NCBI GenBank assembly: GCA_963749575.1 | Contig: CAVVNM010000001.1 | Coordinates: 13,443-77,442, forward strand | DNA length: 64,000 nucleotides | Source of the DNA: JAMXLO01 sp963749575 | GTDB taxonomy: Bacteria; Pseudomonadota; Alphaproteobacteria; Acetobacterales; Acetobacteraceae | Direction: 5' to 3' | In this document: piece after piece, positions 32,677 to 41,844 of the stretch | Layout: every line of letters starts with the position of its first letter | Position numbering within the stretch: the stretch's first letter is position 1 | The notes under the pieces: model-generated | The model's input: the letters and a program-made list of their open reading frames with translations, nothing else | What the model was told of the DNA's origin: nothing | The model's database searches: none | Position numbers and translations under genes: made by a program

Positions 32677-33247
32677 TCAGGCGGCTCCCTTCATGGCGTA
32701 CTGCAGTCGCTGCAGGCGGGATTTCAACGAGGTATCGTAGAGGCGGGCGCCGATGCGCACGACGAGACCGCCAAGCAGGTCGGGTTCCACTGAACTCGAG
32801 GATGTTGACGTTGCCGTAGCCGGCCTCGATCAGGCGTGCGCGCAACTGCTGGCGCTGCACGTCGTTCAGCGGATGGGCGGAGGCGACATGGGCGGTGATG
32901 ATGCCGCGACGTTCCGCCACCAGGGCAGCGAAGGCGCGGACGATGTCGCGCAGATTGCGCAGGCGGCGGTTGGCCGCCACGACACCGACGAAGTCGCACA
33001 CCGGTTTGGAGAAGCCCTCCTGTTGCAGCACTGCCAACGCGGCCCTGGTGGCCTGATTCACGTCGATCAGCGGCAATTCCAGCAGGCGGCGGAAATCGGC
33101 GCTGGCGTCGATCGTCTGGCCCAGCGCCTCCATCTCGGTCACCACGGCATCGAGCGCGTGCTGCTCGTCGGCATGGGCATAGAGTGCCGCGGCGTAACGG
33201 TCGGTCAGGCCGCCGCCGGATGCGATCGTCGTAGCACCTGAGGCCAC
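32677..33247 (-). CDS. atpH: ATP synthase F1 delta subunit, one-base frameshift
   Basis: Peripheral-stalk subunit joining F1 to F0, 189 aa when corrected. It starts at GTG 33247 (AAGGAA seven bases upstream) and reads through the helical N-domain RYAAALYAHADEQ to NVNILEF; the expected end ESVEPDLLGGLVVRIGARLY ... YAMKGAA is in another frame. The break is at 32792-32797, GAACTC on the plus strand (GAGTTC on the coding strand). Removing one base gives NILESVEPDLLGG, the family sequence. A core gene of an otherwise intact operon, so a sequencing error is the likely cause. Confidence 0.93.
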
Positions 33248-33399
33248 GTGCCGTTCCTTGTGCTGAGGCCGCGCGAGGACGCGGGCGTGGATGGGGCCGG
33301 CCGCCCCGACCGGCGCGCGGCCTCTAGCATGGGGTCCGGTGGGGAGCAACACGGGTTGTTGCCGTTGAGCGGAAGCCACCCGGACTGGTCGGACGACTG

Positions 33400-33633
33400 G
33401 TGCCCGAGGACGGGCATGACCGGGAAAGGGCGCACGCGCCGATCGTCGCCGCACCAACCAGCCTGCTGGATCGGCTGGCCGAACGCGTATCCCGCAACCG
33501 GGAGGTCCTGGGTCTGCACTATCCGTCGGACACCGCGGCAGGAACGATCATCGCGGGCAGAAGCCTGGCGCTGTTGCTGAAGTGCGCGACCGTGCACCGG
33601 CTGATCGGCGAGGCGGCGCAGGAATGGCTGTAG
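33400..33633 (+). pseudogene. C-terminal remnant of a PAP2 / haloperoxidase-like phosphatase
   Basis: The frame contains LAERVSRNREVLGLHYPSDT followed by AAGTIIAGRSLALLL, the third PAP2-superfamily motif SR-x5-HYPSD with the phosphate/vanadate-binding Arg, catalytic His and Asp. The first two motifs (K-x6-RP and PSGH) are not found upstream, so only the last ~75 residues remain. It sits back to back with the atp operon. The remaining part of 33248-33399 shows no other gene. Confidence 0.6.
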
Positions 33634-33673
33634 CCCGCGCGGCGCTTGCGGAGCCGGCGGCCCGTCTGCCCCG

Positions 33674-34060
33674 TCAGGCCTTCGGCAACAGTGCCTCGGA
33701 ATAGCCGCGCCGCTGCATCGTGTCGAGTTTCAGCTTGATCGGCGCGCCAAGCCACAGGGCATAGACGGTGTGGTCGTCGACCATGTCGTCGGTCAGCGGG
33801 TGCACCAGGATGTCGAGGCCCTCCCGGTTCAGCATGAGCCACGGGACGACGCTTTGGAACGCGTCCTGCTTGAAGATCACCTGGAACTGCGGGACCGGGT
33901 GCGGTCCGACCTGTTCGCCGCTGAATCGGCCGAGTTCGACCGAAAAGCCCGCGGCGAGCGCCGCGCGCAGCTTCTCGGCGACGGGGCGCGTGGCGGTGTC
34001 GTAGTAGACATGGGCGTGATAGCCATGAACCGCTGGCGATCCGGCCGTTGCGTTGGTCAT
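33674..34060 (-). CDS. DOPA 4,5-dioxygenase family protein
   Basis: 128 aa small extradiol-type ring-cleavage protein family (COG3805, PF08883). It shows the conserved HGYHAHVYYD start, GPHPVPQFQVIFK in the middle and ILVHPLTDDMVDDHT near the end; the histidines are candidate iron ligands. ATG 34060 has GGGAGG eight bases upstream. Substrate in bacteria is not established. It begins a group of putative catabolic genes but is on the opposite strand to the SDR gene. Confidence 0.88.
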   Translation of the reverse strand: MTNATAGSPAVHGYHAHVYYDTATRPVAEKLRAALAAGFSVELGRFSGEQVGPHPVPQFQVIFKQDAFQSVVPWLMLNREGLDILVHPLTDDMVDDHTVYALWLGAPIKLKLDTMQRRGYSEALLPKA

Positions 34061-34556
34061 CACAGGGCCTCCCGATAGTCTGCGGCACTGTCGCAGACCG
34101 AGGCCATCGATACAACCGCAGGCGCGGGGCATGCCGGGATAGACCTCCGTGGCCCTCCGTGGCGATGCCGATGTGGAGACGGGCGGTGGCTCCCGAGACC
34201 TCGATGCGCAATGCGTCCATTCGCCAGGCCCAAGGTCGGCGTAGGGCTCGTATCCACCCGGCGCCTCGCGACGAAGACGGTCAAAGTCGTAGCCTGGATG
34301 CGAAAAATACGCGCCTCAGATCATTCATTATGAGCGCCGGTTGCGCGGCGGCGGCGGCTGGCAGCGCGGGAATGCTCATCAGCACCGCATGGTTGCAGCC
34401 TGAAGCCTTGGCATGGTCTTGATCCTTGATTGTCGGATTGCGTGCAGCAGCTGCGAGGGTCAGTGTTGGCCGGGCGATCTGCGGCAGTAAGCGGCCGGTG
34501 GTCAATCGGCTGCATGGCAGAGTTCGAACGCCGCAGCGACAGGAGGAACATCGTCC
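34061..34556. other. 496-base intergenic region
   Basis: No gene recognised on either strand. It contains an 18-base half-copy of the palindromic repeat found at 54879-54992 (see 34145-34162) and must hold the divergent promoters of the dioxygenase-like and SDR genes, although I see no clear -35/-10 pair. Confidence 0.5.
34145..34162. repeat. Half-copy of the CTCCGTGGCCC repeat
   Basis: CTCCGTGGCCCTCCGTGG here is identical to part of the right arm of the nested palindrome at 54879-54992. There is no matching inverted arm nearby, so it is a fragment. Confidence 0.55.
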
Positions 34557-35309
34557 ATGAGTCAGACTGCGATATCGCTGCCATCGGCATTGAGCCTGCA
34601 CGGCAGGCGGGTGCTGGTCACCGGTGCGGCGAGCGGCATTGGGCGCGCCACCGCGATCGTGCTCGCGCAGCTTGGCGCGGAATTGCTGATGACCGATCGC
34701 GCGCCGCTCGATGACGTGCGGGCGGATGCAGCGCGCATCGGCTCCACGTGTACTGCGGAGCAGGGCGACCTTACGTCCGATGTCTTCATCGCCACGCTGT
34801 TCACCGGCAGACGCATCCATGCGGTCGCGCATTGCGCGGCGATCCTGGAGGGTCGCAACTGGCGCGAAGACCCCGACTGGCTCGCGCGGTTCCATCGCGT
34901 GATGGACATCAACGTGCGCGTGCCGCTGACGCTGACGACGGCCGCGATCGACCACATGGCCGAGCACGGCGGCGGGTCGATCGTGCTGGTCGGTTCGGTG
35001 GCCGGCCGCACCGGCGGCACCTCGCCGAACACGCCGCCCGACTATGCGGCGTCGAAGGGCGCGGTACATGCGCTGGTGAAGTGGCTGTCGCGCCAGGCGA
35101 TCGGCCGCGGCGTGTTGGTGAACGGCGTCGCACCCGGCCCGGTGCAGACGGCGATGACCACTGGCTTTACCTCGGGGGCGCAGTTGCCGCTGGGCCGCAT
35201 GGGCCGGCCGGAGGAACTCGCCTGGCCGATCGCGTTCCTGTGCACGCCGGCGGCAAGCTACTTCTCCGGCGCGATCCTGGACGTGAACGGCGGCGCGTTC
35301 GTGGGCTGA
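34557..35309 (+). CDS. SDR family NAD(P)-dependent oxidoreductase
   Basis: 250 aa Rossmann-fold classical short-chain dehydrogenase. Cofactor motif TGAASGIG is near residue 23, with D at the end of the second strand (LLMTDRAPL) favouring NAD. The catalytic Ser is in VLVGSVAGRTGG and the Tyr-Lys pair in YAASKGAVHAL; the C-terminus FSGAILDVNGGAF is usual. GGAGG lies about 12 bases before the ATG. Substrate unknown; it converges with the hydrolase gene. Confidence 0.93.
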   Translation: MSQTAISLPSALSLHGRRVLVTGAASGIGRATAIVLAQLGAELLMTDRAPLDDVRADAARIGSTCTAEQGDLTSDVFIATLFTGRRIHAVAHCAAILEGRNWREDPDWLARFHRVMDINVRVPLTLTTAAIDHMAEHGGGSIVLVGSVAGRTGGTSPNTPPDYAASKGAVHALVKWLSRQAIGRGVLVNGVAPGPVQTAMTTGFTSGAQLPLGRMGRPEELAWPIAFLCTPAASYFSGAILDVNGGAFVG

Positions 35310-35320
35310 GCGCTGCCGCT

Positions 35321-36106
35321 TTATGGGTGGATCAGCGTTTCCCTGCGGCTGATGACGAACGCCTCGTGGCGTTCGATATAATCCGTCGTCACCTCGGCAA
35401 ACGCCTCGGGGCGATCGGTGCTGATCGCATGCCCCGCGTCATACACGAGCACCAGGTGGCAGTTCGGCAGCAGCGCCTTGTAGCAGCGACCCATATCGGA
35501 CGGGATCACGCGGTCGAGGGTGCCGAACAACACCAAGGTAGGCGTGGCCAATCCGCGCATCGCAGTTTCGAGAGCCGCATCGCGATCCGGCCCGCGCAGA
35601 CGCTCGACCAGTGCGCGGGACTTCGCCTGCACTGCGGGATCCACCGCCGGCAACGGACCGAGCCGCTCGGGATGAGCGTAAATCCGGCGCGCGATCTCCT
35701 CGGGGGTACCGGTCGGCGGCTTGCTTGCCGCCGGGCGGATCGCGGCCGGCGCCTCCAGGATCAGCGTCTGCACCCGTTCCGCCTGCTGCGCCGCCAGCCA
35801 CAGTGCCACCTTGCCGCCGAACGATGTGCCCAACAGGTGGAATTGCTCGATGCCAAGTGCGACGACCGCCGCTGCCATCGTGGCGGCCAGTTCGACCATC
35901 GTCCGCGTTCGCATATTTGCCGGCGACTGGCCGAATCCCGGCAGTTCAAACACGATCACCCGGTAGCTGCGGCTCAGCAGGTCGTGCGCCGGTGTCAGGC
36001 GCATGCCGCCGGCGCCGTGCAGGTGGACCAGCGGCGTCCCCTTCCCCGCTGCCATGAAGCGGATGCGGAAGCCATCAGCTTCGACGAAGCCTTCACTGAA
36101 CGCCAC
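35321..36106 (-). CDS. Alpha/beta hydrolase
   Basis: 261 aa alpha/beta-hydrolase fold. The oxyanion region is PLVHLHGAGGMRL, the nucleophile elbow is LLGTSFGGKVALWLA (Ser near 95), the acid is in LFGTLDRVIPSD and the His in YDAGHAIS near 237, so the triad is complete. The family includes C-C bond hydrolases of aromatic degradation (MhpC type) and many esterases. It starts two bases after the LLM gene stop, so the two are co-translated. Confidence 0.93.
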   Translation of the reverse strand: MAFSEGFVEADGFRIRFMAAGKGTPLVHLHGAGGMRLTPAHDLLSRSYRVIVFELPGFGQSPANMRTRTMVELAATMAAAVVALGIEQFHLLGTSFGGKVALWLAAQQAERVQTLILEAPAAIRPAASKPPTGTPEEIARRIYAHPERLGPLPAVDPAVQAKSRALVERLRGPDRDAALETAMRGLATPTLVLFGTLDRVIPSDMGRCYKALLPNCHLVLVYDAGHAISTDRPEAFAEVTTDYIERHEAFVISRRETLIHP

Positions 36107-36108
36107 GA

Positions 36109-37185
36109 TCAGATCTCCCGGATGCGCGGCAGGACCTTGCGACCGAACAGTTCGAGCGCGTGCATCATTGCGTCCGTTCCTCCGGCGCCAGGGTCCTGCA
36201 ACGACACATCGACCACACCGGCGCCGATCTCCTCGCGGCAGCGGCGCAGCTGTTCAACCACGCGGTCGGGGCCGCCGCAAAAACTGATCGGCAGGACGCC
36301 GCCGACATTCGCCGGCCGCCGCTCGCCGGCGACATTGCGCGCGTCGGCGGCCAGCAACGCGTCGCGCAGTGCCGGCCGCACCGGGAACGCCGCCTGCCGG
36401 TCGCGCCGCGCCAGCGCGTCCTCTGCGGCATCGTCGGTCTCGGCGAGGATCATGTTGGCGCGGTAGATGATGTCGTCCGGCCCCGGCTCCCAGCCGTAGT
36501 GCGCGCATTGCTCGCGGTAGTGCCGGGTCGCCTTCGCCATCAGTTCGAGCGTGCCATAGGACACACCAAGGCCGAGCCGGTTGCGCGCAGCGAATTCGCC
36601 GGCTTCGGCGCTGGTGCCAAGCGCGTAAGTGGGCGGATGCGGTTGACACTGCGGGCGCGGCCAGATCGACACCGTGCGGTACTGAAAATGCCGCCCCTGC
36701 CAGCCGAACGGCTGCGGCTCGGTCCACGCCTTCAGGATCAGTTCCATCCCTTCGTCGGTGCGCTCCCGCGCTTCCTTCGGGTTCAGGTCGTAGCTGAGGT
36801 ATTCGTTGGTCGTGCCTCGCAGCAGGCCGACCACGATGCGCCCTGGTGCCAGGGTGTCGAGCATCGCCAATTCCTCGGCGACGCGAATTGGGTTGCTGAC
36901 CGGCACGATCGGCCCGAGCAGCGCGATCTTGATCTTGTCTACCCGCGCGGCAAGCCAGGCGGCCGACACCACCGGCGATGGCGTCAGGATGCGCGGCGAG
37001 TAATGGTGCTCGGAGAGGCTGACCCAGTCGAAGCCGAGTGCCTCGACGAACTTCACCCGATCGACCATGCCGCGCAAAGCTTCAGTGCCGACCACGGGAT
37101 CATACGCGGCAGGCGGCACCGGCCATTCGCGCGGCGTGTTCGGCGGCAGCACATAGCGACCGGTTTCGAAATACGAGACTTTCAT
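36109..37185 (-). CDS. LLM class flavin-dependent oxidoreductase
   Basis: 358 aa luciferase-like TIM-barrel flavin monooxygenase. Typical segments are MKVSYFETGRYVLPPNTPRE, WVSLSEHHYSPRILTPSP, PGRIVVGLLRGTTNEYLSYD and PISFCGGPDRVVEQLRRC. It needs reduced flavin, normally from a separate reductase not seen here. ATG 37185 fits the family start; the open frame continues upstream without similarity. With the downstream hydrolase it makes an oxygenase-hydrolase pair. Confidence 0.92.
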   Translation of the reverse strand: MKVSYFETGRYVLPPNTPREWPVPPAAYDPVVGTEALRGMVDRVKFVEALGFDWVSLSEHHYSPRILTPSPVVSAAWLAARVDKIKIALLGPIVPVSNPIRVAEELAMLDTLAPGRIVVGLLRGTTNEYLSYDLNPKEARERTDEGMELILKAWTEPQPFGWQGRHFQYRTVSIWPRPQCQPHPPTYALGTSAEAGEFAARNRLGLGVSYGTLELMAKATRHYREQCAHYGWEPGPDDIIYRANMILAETDDAAEDALARRDRQAAFPVRPALRDALLAADARNVAGERRPANVGGVLPISFCGGPDRVVEQLRRCREEIGAGVVDVSLQDPGAGGTDAMMHALELFGRKVLPRIREI

Positions 37186-37374
37186 GGCTCGCTCCGGTGG
37201 CGGAACAGCCGCCTGCATCCCGTCCGCATCTTCGGCTGTGTCGTGCGGTTCGCGCAAGCCGGCCGGGTCCTGCTGCGCCGGCAGAACCGCGCAGCTCCTG
37301 CCCAGCTGTCGATAGGTTGGAGATTGCCGGCCGGCCACGCTAACCTATCGGCCAGCAAAGGACTGCATGCATCC

Positions 37375-38439
37375 ATGTCCCTCATCGAACCAGGCGGCAT
37401 CGACTGCGACATCCACCCCGCCGTGCCTAACCTCCGCGCCCTCCACCCCTATCTGTCCGACCACTGGCGCGACGTCGTCATCCAGCGCGGCGTTCACGAG
37501 CTCGAATCGATCGCCTACCCCGCCAACTCGCCGCTCACCTCCCGGCCCGACTGGCGCCTGGCCAACGGCAAGCCCGGCTCCGATCTCGACGCACTGCGCG
37601 CCCACGCGCTCACCCCGTTCCACACGGCGTTTGCCATCTGCAACTGCCTTTATGGCGTGCAACTCCTGTTCAGCGAGGACATGGGCGCCGGCTTCGCCCG
37701 TGCGGTGAACGACTGGATCGCGGCCGAGTGGCTCGACAAGGAACCGCGCCTGCGCGCCTCCATCGTGGTGCCGATGCAGAACGCCGAACTGGCGGTCGAA
37801 GAAATCAACCGTGTCGCCCCAGACCGCCGCTTCGTGCAGGTCCTGCTGCTGGTGATGCACGACCATCCGCTGGGCAAGCGCCACTACTGGCCGATCTACG
37901 CGGCGGCCGAGAAGCACGGCCTGCCGGTCGGCATCCATGCGGGCAGCGCCTATCGCCACCCGGTCACGCCGCTCGGCTGGCCGACCTACTACACCGAGGA
38001 CTACGCCGCGCAGGCCACCGCGTTTCAGGCCGCGTTGTCGTCGCTGGTGTGCGAGGGCGTGTTCACCAAGTTCCCCGACCTGAAGGTCGTGCTGTTGGAA
38101 TCCGGCTTCACCTGGCTGCCCGCGCATCTCTGGCGGCTGACCAAATTCTGGCGCGGACTGCGGATGGAGGTGCCCTGGGTCGACCGTGCCCCCACCGACA
38201 TCGTGCGCAGCAACGTGCGCCTCACCACGCAGCCGTGCGACGCGCCGCCGACGCCGGAGCAGTTCCAGCGGTTGATGGACCATATGGGGTCCGACGAGAT
38301 GCTGCTGTTCTCGACCGATTATCCACATTGGCAGTTCGACGGCGACGCCGTGCTGCCCGAGGGCCTGTCGCGCGAGCTGGTGCGGAAGATCATGATCGAC
38401 AATCCGCGCGACACGTATTCGCGGCTGCTGGAGGCATAG
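37375..38439 (+). CDS. Amidohydrolase family 2 protein (paralogue 1)
   Basis: 354 aa metal-dependent TIM-barrel of the amidohydrolase-2/ACMSD-like group. It starts with the DCDIHP metal motif (usual D-x-H), has a metal/catalytic His in GLPVGIHAGS near 188 and the late Asp in LLFSTDYPHWQ near 310. Members are decarboxylases or hydrolases of carboxylated or ring-opened substrates. It is divergent from the LLM gene and 104 bases before a second paralogue. Confidence 0.9.
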   Translation: MSLIEPGGIDCDIHPAVPNLRALHPYLSDHWRDVVIQRGVHELESIAYPANSPLTSRPDWRLANGKPGSDLDALRAHALTPFHTAFAICNCLYGVQLLFSEDMGAGFARAVNDWIAAEWLDKEPRLRASIVVPMQNAELAVEEINRVAPDRRFVQVLLLVMHDHPLGKRHYWPIYAAAEKHGLPVGIHAGSAYRHPVTPLGWPTYYTEDYAAQATAFQAALSSLVCEGVFTKFPDLKVVLLESGFTWLPAHLWRLTKFWRGLRMEVPWVDRAPTDIVRSNVRLTTQPCDAPPTPEQFQRLMDHMGSDEMLLFSTDYPHWQFDGDAVLPEGLSRELVRKIMIDNPRDTYSRLLEA

Positions 38440-38542
38440 CGCCCGATCGCCACTCGCCGCCGCACTTGTCACGCAATCTGATACGCACGATGATCCTGCC
38501 ACTCTGCTGGATACTCTTTCTCGCCTGACGGAGACCGCCCGC

Positions 38543-39650
38543 ATGAACGTCCAGGTCACCACCCGCCCGATCGTCCAGCCCGCCGCCACCTCGAAGCTTG
38601 CGATCGCCGACGGCGACATCCATCCGCAGCGCAATTCCTACAAGGACCTGTTCCCCTACATGGAGGCACGCTGGGTCGAGATGGCGAAGACCTTCGGGTC
38701 ACGCCCGCGCCAGGCGTATCAGGCGGGGCCGGCCTACCCAAAAGGCCAGCCCAACGCCTCGCGCCGCGACGCCTGGCCGCCAAACGGCCGCCCTGGCAGC
38801 AGCCTGCCGTTCATGCAGAAGCAGCTGCTGGACGAGAACAACATCCAACTCGGCATCCTGAACCCTACCGGCGACAACGGCTCCAGCTTCCAGAACCGGG
38901 AGTTCGGCAACGGCGTCGCCAGTGCGATGAACCGGTGGGTCGAGGCCGAGTGGCTGATCGAGCCGCGCCTGAAGGGCTCCATCGTCGTCCCCTACGAGGA
39001 TGCCGATGCCGCGGTGGCCGAGATCGAGCGCTGGGCCGGTGATCCGCGCTTCGTGCAGGTGCTGATGGTCACCCGCACCGCCAACCCGCCCGGCCAGAAG
39101 CAGTACCTGGAAGATTTACGAGGCCGCCGCAGCGGCGAACCTGCCGATCGGCGTGCATGCGTTCGGCTTCGGCGGCTATCCGGTCACCGGCAGCGGCTGG
39201 CCGTCGTTCTATATCGAGGACATGGTCGGCCACGCCCAGTCCTCGCAGTCCTTCCTCACCAGCCTGGTGATCGAGGGCGTGTTCGAGCGGGTGAAAAACT
39301 TCAAGCTGGTGCTGATCGAGTCAGGCTTTGCCTGGCTGCCGCCGCTCGCGTGGCGGCTCGACAAGCTGTGGCGCCGCCTGAAGCAGGAAACCCCGCACCT
39401 GAAGCGGGCGCCGTCCGAGTACATCCGCGAGAGCGTGTGGCTGACCACCCAGCCGATGGAGGAGCCGCTGCCGCGCGAGCACGTGCTCGACGCGATCGAC
39501 TGGATCGGCTGGGACCGGCTGCTGTTCGCCACCGACTACCCGCACTGGGATTACGATGACCCGACCCAGGTGCTGCCGATGGCGCTGCCCGAGCAGCAGC
39601 GGCGGGACTTCTTCTTCAACAACGCGATGAAGCTGTACCGGCAGGGCTGA
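38543..39650 (+). CDS. Amidohydrolase family 2 protein (paralogue 2), one-base frameshift
   Basis: 368 aa when corrected and similar along its length to the preceding gene (DGDIHPQ, GVHAFGFGGYP, LLFATDYPHWD). The first frame runs to KQY at 39105; the rest continues one frame later from WKIYEAAAAANLPIGVHAFG. Paralogue 1 has HYWPIYAAAEKHGLPVGIHAG, so an extra C in GTACCTGG (39106-39107) explains the break. GGAG precedes the ATG. Metal-binding motifs are all present across the two parts. Confidence 0.87.
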
Positions 39651-39655
39651 CCACG

Positions 39656-40045
39656 CTACCGGATCAGCCTGACTTCTACGCGTACCAGCGGCGCCGCCCG
39701 CAGCCAAGAATGGTCAGCCGTCAACGCCGGCAGCTTCTCCCGTTTTGCCAGCGCCAGACATGCGCGGTCGCCAAGAGACAGGCCGAATGGCTTCGTGTGG
39801 ATGAGCATCGCGCCCGTCTCGATGGCCAAGTGCGCATCCATTGGGACCACGATCAGCGGCAGAGCAAGCAAGACGTCGGCCGACACCGTGGGATCGGTGC
39901 CATCTCTTACCAGTCGGCTCATCACTTCGGCCAGATTGACGGTCGAGATGCTCCCTCGGGCGGCGATAGCCTCTTCGGCGAGATCCCGTCCAGGTTCGTC
40001 CAGCAAGTAAGCGAGCACCACAGACGCGTCCAAAATCGCCGTCAT
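39656..40045 (-). CDS. vapC: PIN-domain toxin (VapC family)
   Basis: 129 aa RNase toxin of a type II toxin-antitoxin module. PIN acidic residues are visible: Asp in ILDASVVLAYL near residue 5, Glu in STVNLAEVMSRL near 38, and Asp in LSLGDRACLALA with a final Asp in LTADHSW. ATG 40045 overlaps the antitoxin stop by 4 bases (ATGA). The gene ends five bases from the amidohydrolase stop on the other strand. Confidence 0.92.
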   Translation of the reverse strand: MTAILDASVVLAYLLDEPGRDLAEEAIAARGSISTVNLAEVMSRLVRDGTDPTVSADVLLALPLIVVPMDAHLAIETGAMLIHTKPFGLSLGDRACLALAKREKLPALTADHSWLRAAPLVRVEVRLIR

Positions 40046-40335
40046 TGCCGACGACTTGCTTTCCACAGCTGATATTCTGCCTCCTCTTGATCAGCCTCCG
40101 CGTGTCGATCCGCAATGAATTGATCCACCGTGTCGCCGGAGGCCTTGAGATGTGGCGCAAGGCGTTCGCGCAGTTCATCCAGTACCGCCTTCACCGTGCG
40201 GATGCGCAGCTCGCCATTCTCCACGGTCGAGACCACCACGCCGCCCTTTTCCAGACCAAGCGCCTTCCGCTGCTTGACCGGGATACTCAGACGCCCATTG
40301 GCTGCCATTCTTATCGGCTGGCCTTCGTTATCCAT
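40042..40335 (-). CDS. AbrB/MazE-type antitoxin
   Basis: 97 aa. The N-terminal swapped-hairpin DNA-binding domain reads RMAANGRLSIPVKQRKALGL; the acidic C-terminus (DRHAEADQEEAEYQLW) is suited to neutralise the toxin. ATG 40335 has AAAGGG seven bases upstream; a start seven codons earlier (40356) is possible. It precedes vapC in one operon and should repress it by binding its own promoter, as is usual for such modules. Confidence 0.9.
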   Translation of the reverse strand: MDNEGQPIRMAANGRLSIPVKQRKALGLEKGGVVVSTVENGELRIRTVKAVLDELRERLAPHLKASGDTVDQFIADRHAEADQEEAEYQLWKASRRQ

Positions 40336-40467
40336 TTTGTCCCTTTCTATGAACATGCCAAATCCTATCTTACGCCAGATATGACGATGAGCCACCTCAA
40401 AGGATAATGCTTCTCTGATTGACTGGTATCCAGGCGCTCCCCAGGTACACGGTGGGAATTCAGCAAG

Positions 40468-41547
40468 ATGGACAGCACTCGCAACCAACCCGGCATTCCC
40501 TTCCGAGCTGTCCTGCCGCCCGGCCTCGATGCCCGTTCGGCTGCCGTTCTGCGCGAAGTGGTCGAGCAGTACGTGGAAACTGGCGAGCCGGTCGGCAGCC
40601 GCACCCTGTCCCGTCGGCTGCCGATGAACCTGTCGCCTGCCACCATCCGCAATGTGATGGCCGATCTGACCGATGCCGGCCTGCTGTTCGCCCCCCACAC
40701 CTCCGCCGGCCGCCTGCCGACCGACCAGGGGCTCCGCCTGTTCGTCGACGGCCTGCTGCACTTCGGCGAACTGGCCGAGGACGAGCGCGAGTCGATCACC
40801 GCCGCGTTGGCCGCCTCGGGCCGCAGCCTGGAGGACACGCTGGCGGAGGCGAGTTCCATGCTCTCCGGACTGTCTCAGGCCGCCGGTCTCGTGCTCGCAC
40901 CGAAGTCCGAGGGGACGATCCGCCATATCGAGTTCGTCCCGCTTGGCCCGGGCCGTGCGCTGGTCGTGTTGGTGAACGCCGACGGCCATGTCGAGAACCG
41001 CGTGGTCGAGACTCCACCGGGCCTGCCGCCTTCGGCGCTGCAGCAGGCCGGCAACTACCTCAATGCCCGTCTCTCCGGCCGATCGCTCGCCGAACTCCGC
41101 CGCATCGTCGCCGAAGAAATGGCGGCCAACCGCACCGAACTCGACGCATTGTCGGCGCTGGTGGTGGCAGCCGGCCTGGCGACCTGGACCGGCGAGGGCC
41201 GCGCCGGCAGTCTGATCGTCCGCGGCCAGGCCCGGCTGCTGTCGGACGTAACCCAGATCGAACGGCTGGCCGCCATCCAGGTGCTGTTCGAGCGGCTGGA
41301 GACGCAGGAGACCATGCTGCGGCTGCTCGAACTGGCCGAGCAGTCGGACGGCGTGCGTATTTTCATCGGCGCCGAGAGCGGTCTGTTCGGCACCTCGGGC
41401 GTGTCGATGGTGGTGGCACCGGCGCGCAGCGACGGCGGCCGGATCGTCGGCGCCATCGGCGTGATCGGCCCGACGCGGATCAATTACGGCCGGATCATCC
41501 CGGTGGTGGATTACACGGCCAGGGTGATAGGCCGGCTGCTCGGCTGA
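40468..41547 (+). CDS. hrcA: Heat-inducible transcription repressor HrcA
   Basis: 359 aa repressor of class I heat-shock genes, binding the CIRCE inverted repeat. N-terminal winged helix (LREVVEQYVETGEPVGSRTL, LSPATIRNVMADLTDAGLL) and C-terminal GAF-like dimerisation domain ending in VIGPTRINYGRIIPVVDY are complete. No CIRCE copy is visible in the window, so its targets (usually groESL) lie elsewhere. It opens the chaperone block. Confidence 0.97.
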   Translation: MDSTRNQPGIPFRAVLPPGLDARSAAVLREVVEQYVETGEPVGSRTLSRRLPMNLSPATIRNVMADLTDAGLLFAPHTSAGRLPTDQGLRLFVDGLLHFGELAEDERESITAALAASGRSLEDTLAEASSMLSGLSQAAGLVLAPKSEGTIRHIEFVPLGPGRALVVLVNADGHVENRVVETPPGLPPSALQQAGNYLNARLSGRSLAELRRIVAEEMAANRTELDALSALVVAAGLATWTGEGRAGSLIVRGQARLLSDVTQIERLAAIQVLFERLETQETMLRLLELAEQSDGVRIFIGAESGLFGTSGVSMVVAPARSDGGRIVGAIGVIGPTRINYGRIIPVVDYTARVIGRLLG

Positions 41548-41604
41548 TCCCAGCCGACCGCAATCGTCGGCAACGGCGGAACACCAGCTTGGATCAGCCG
41601 CGTC

Positions 41605-41745
41605 ATGGATCGGATTGCCTTGCCCCAGATCGGCGCCTTTATCGACCAGGCGGCGATGCCGGAGTGTGCGGCGCTCTGCGACGCGAGCTGTCTGGAACTG
41701 GCGATTCGGCGGGGTGTTGCCGTCGTGCCGCGCGAACGCCGGTAA
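41605..41745 (+). pseudogene. Short remnant of a PIN-domain protein
   Basis: A 46-codon frame between hrcA and grpE ends IGAFIDQAAMPECAALCDAS then CLELAIRRGVAVVPRERR. The last part resembles the common VapC segment YDASYLELALRRGLPLATLDRR, with the key Asp kept but the Tyr changed to Cys. Only the C-terminal third remains. The rest of 41548-41844 holds no other gene. Confidence 0.45.
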
Positions 41746-41844
41746 ATCGTCGCTTCATATTTCGCCACTATGGTCTGCGCGCGCCGCCGTACGCTGCATC
41801 GGACGGCTTGTCCGCCACACGTTCTCACCCTAACTGATCGCGCC

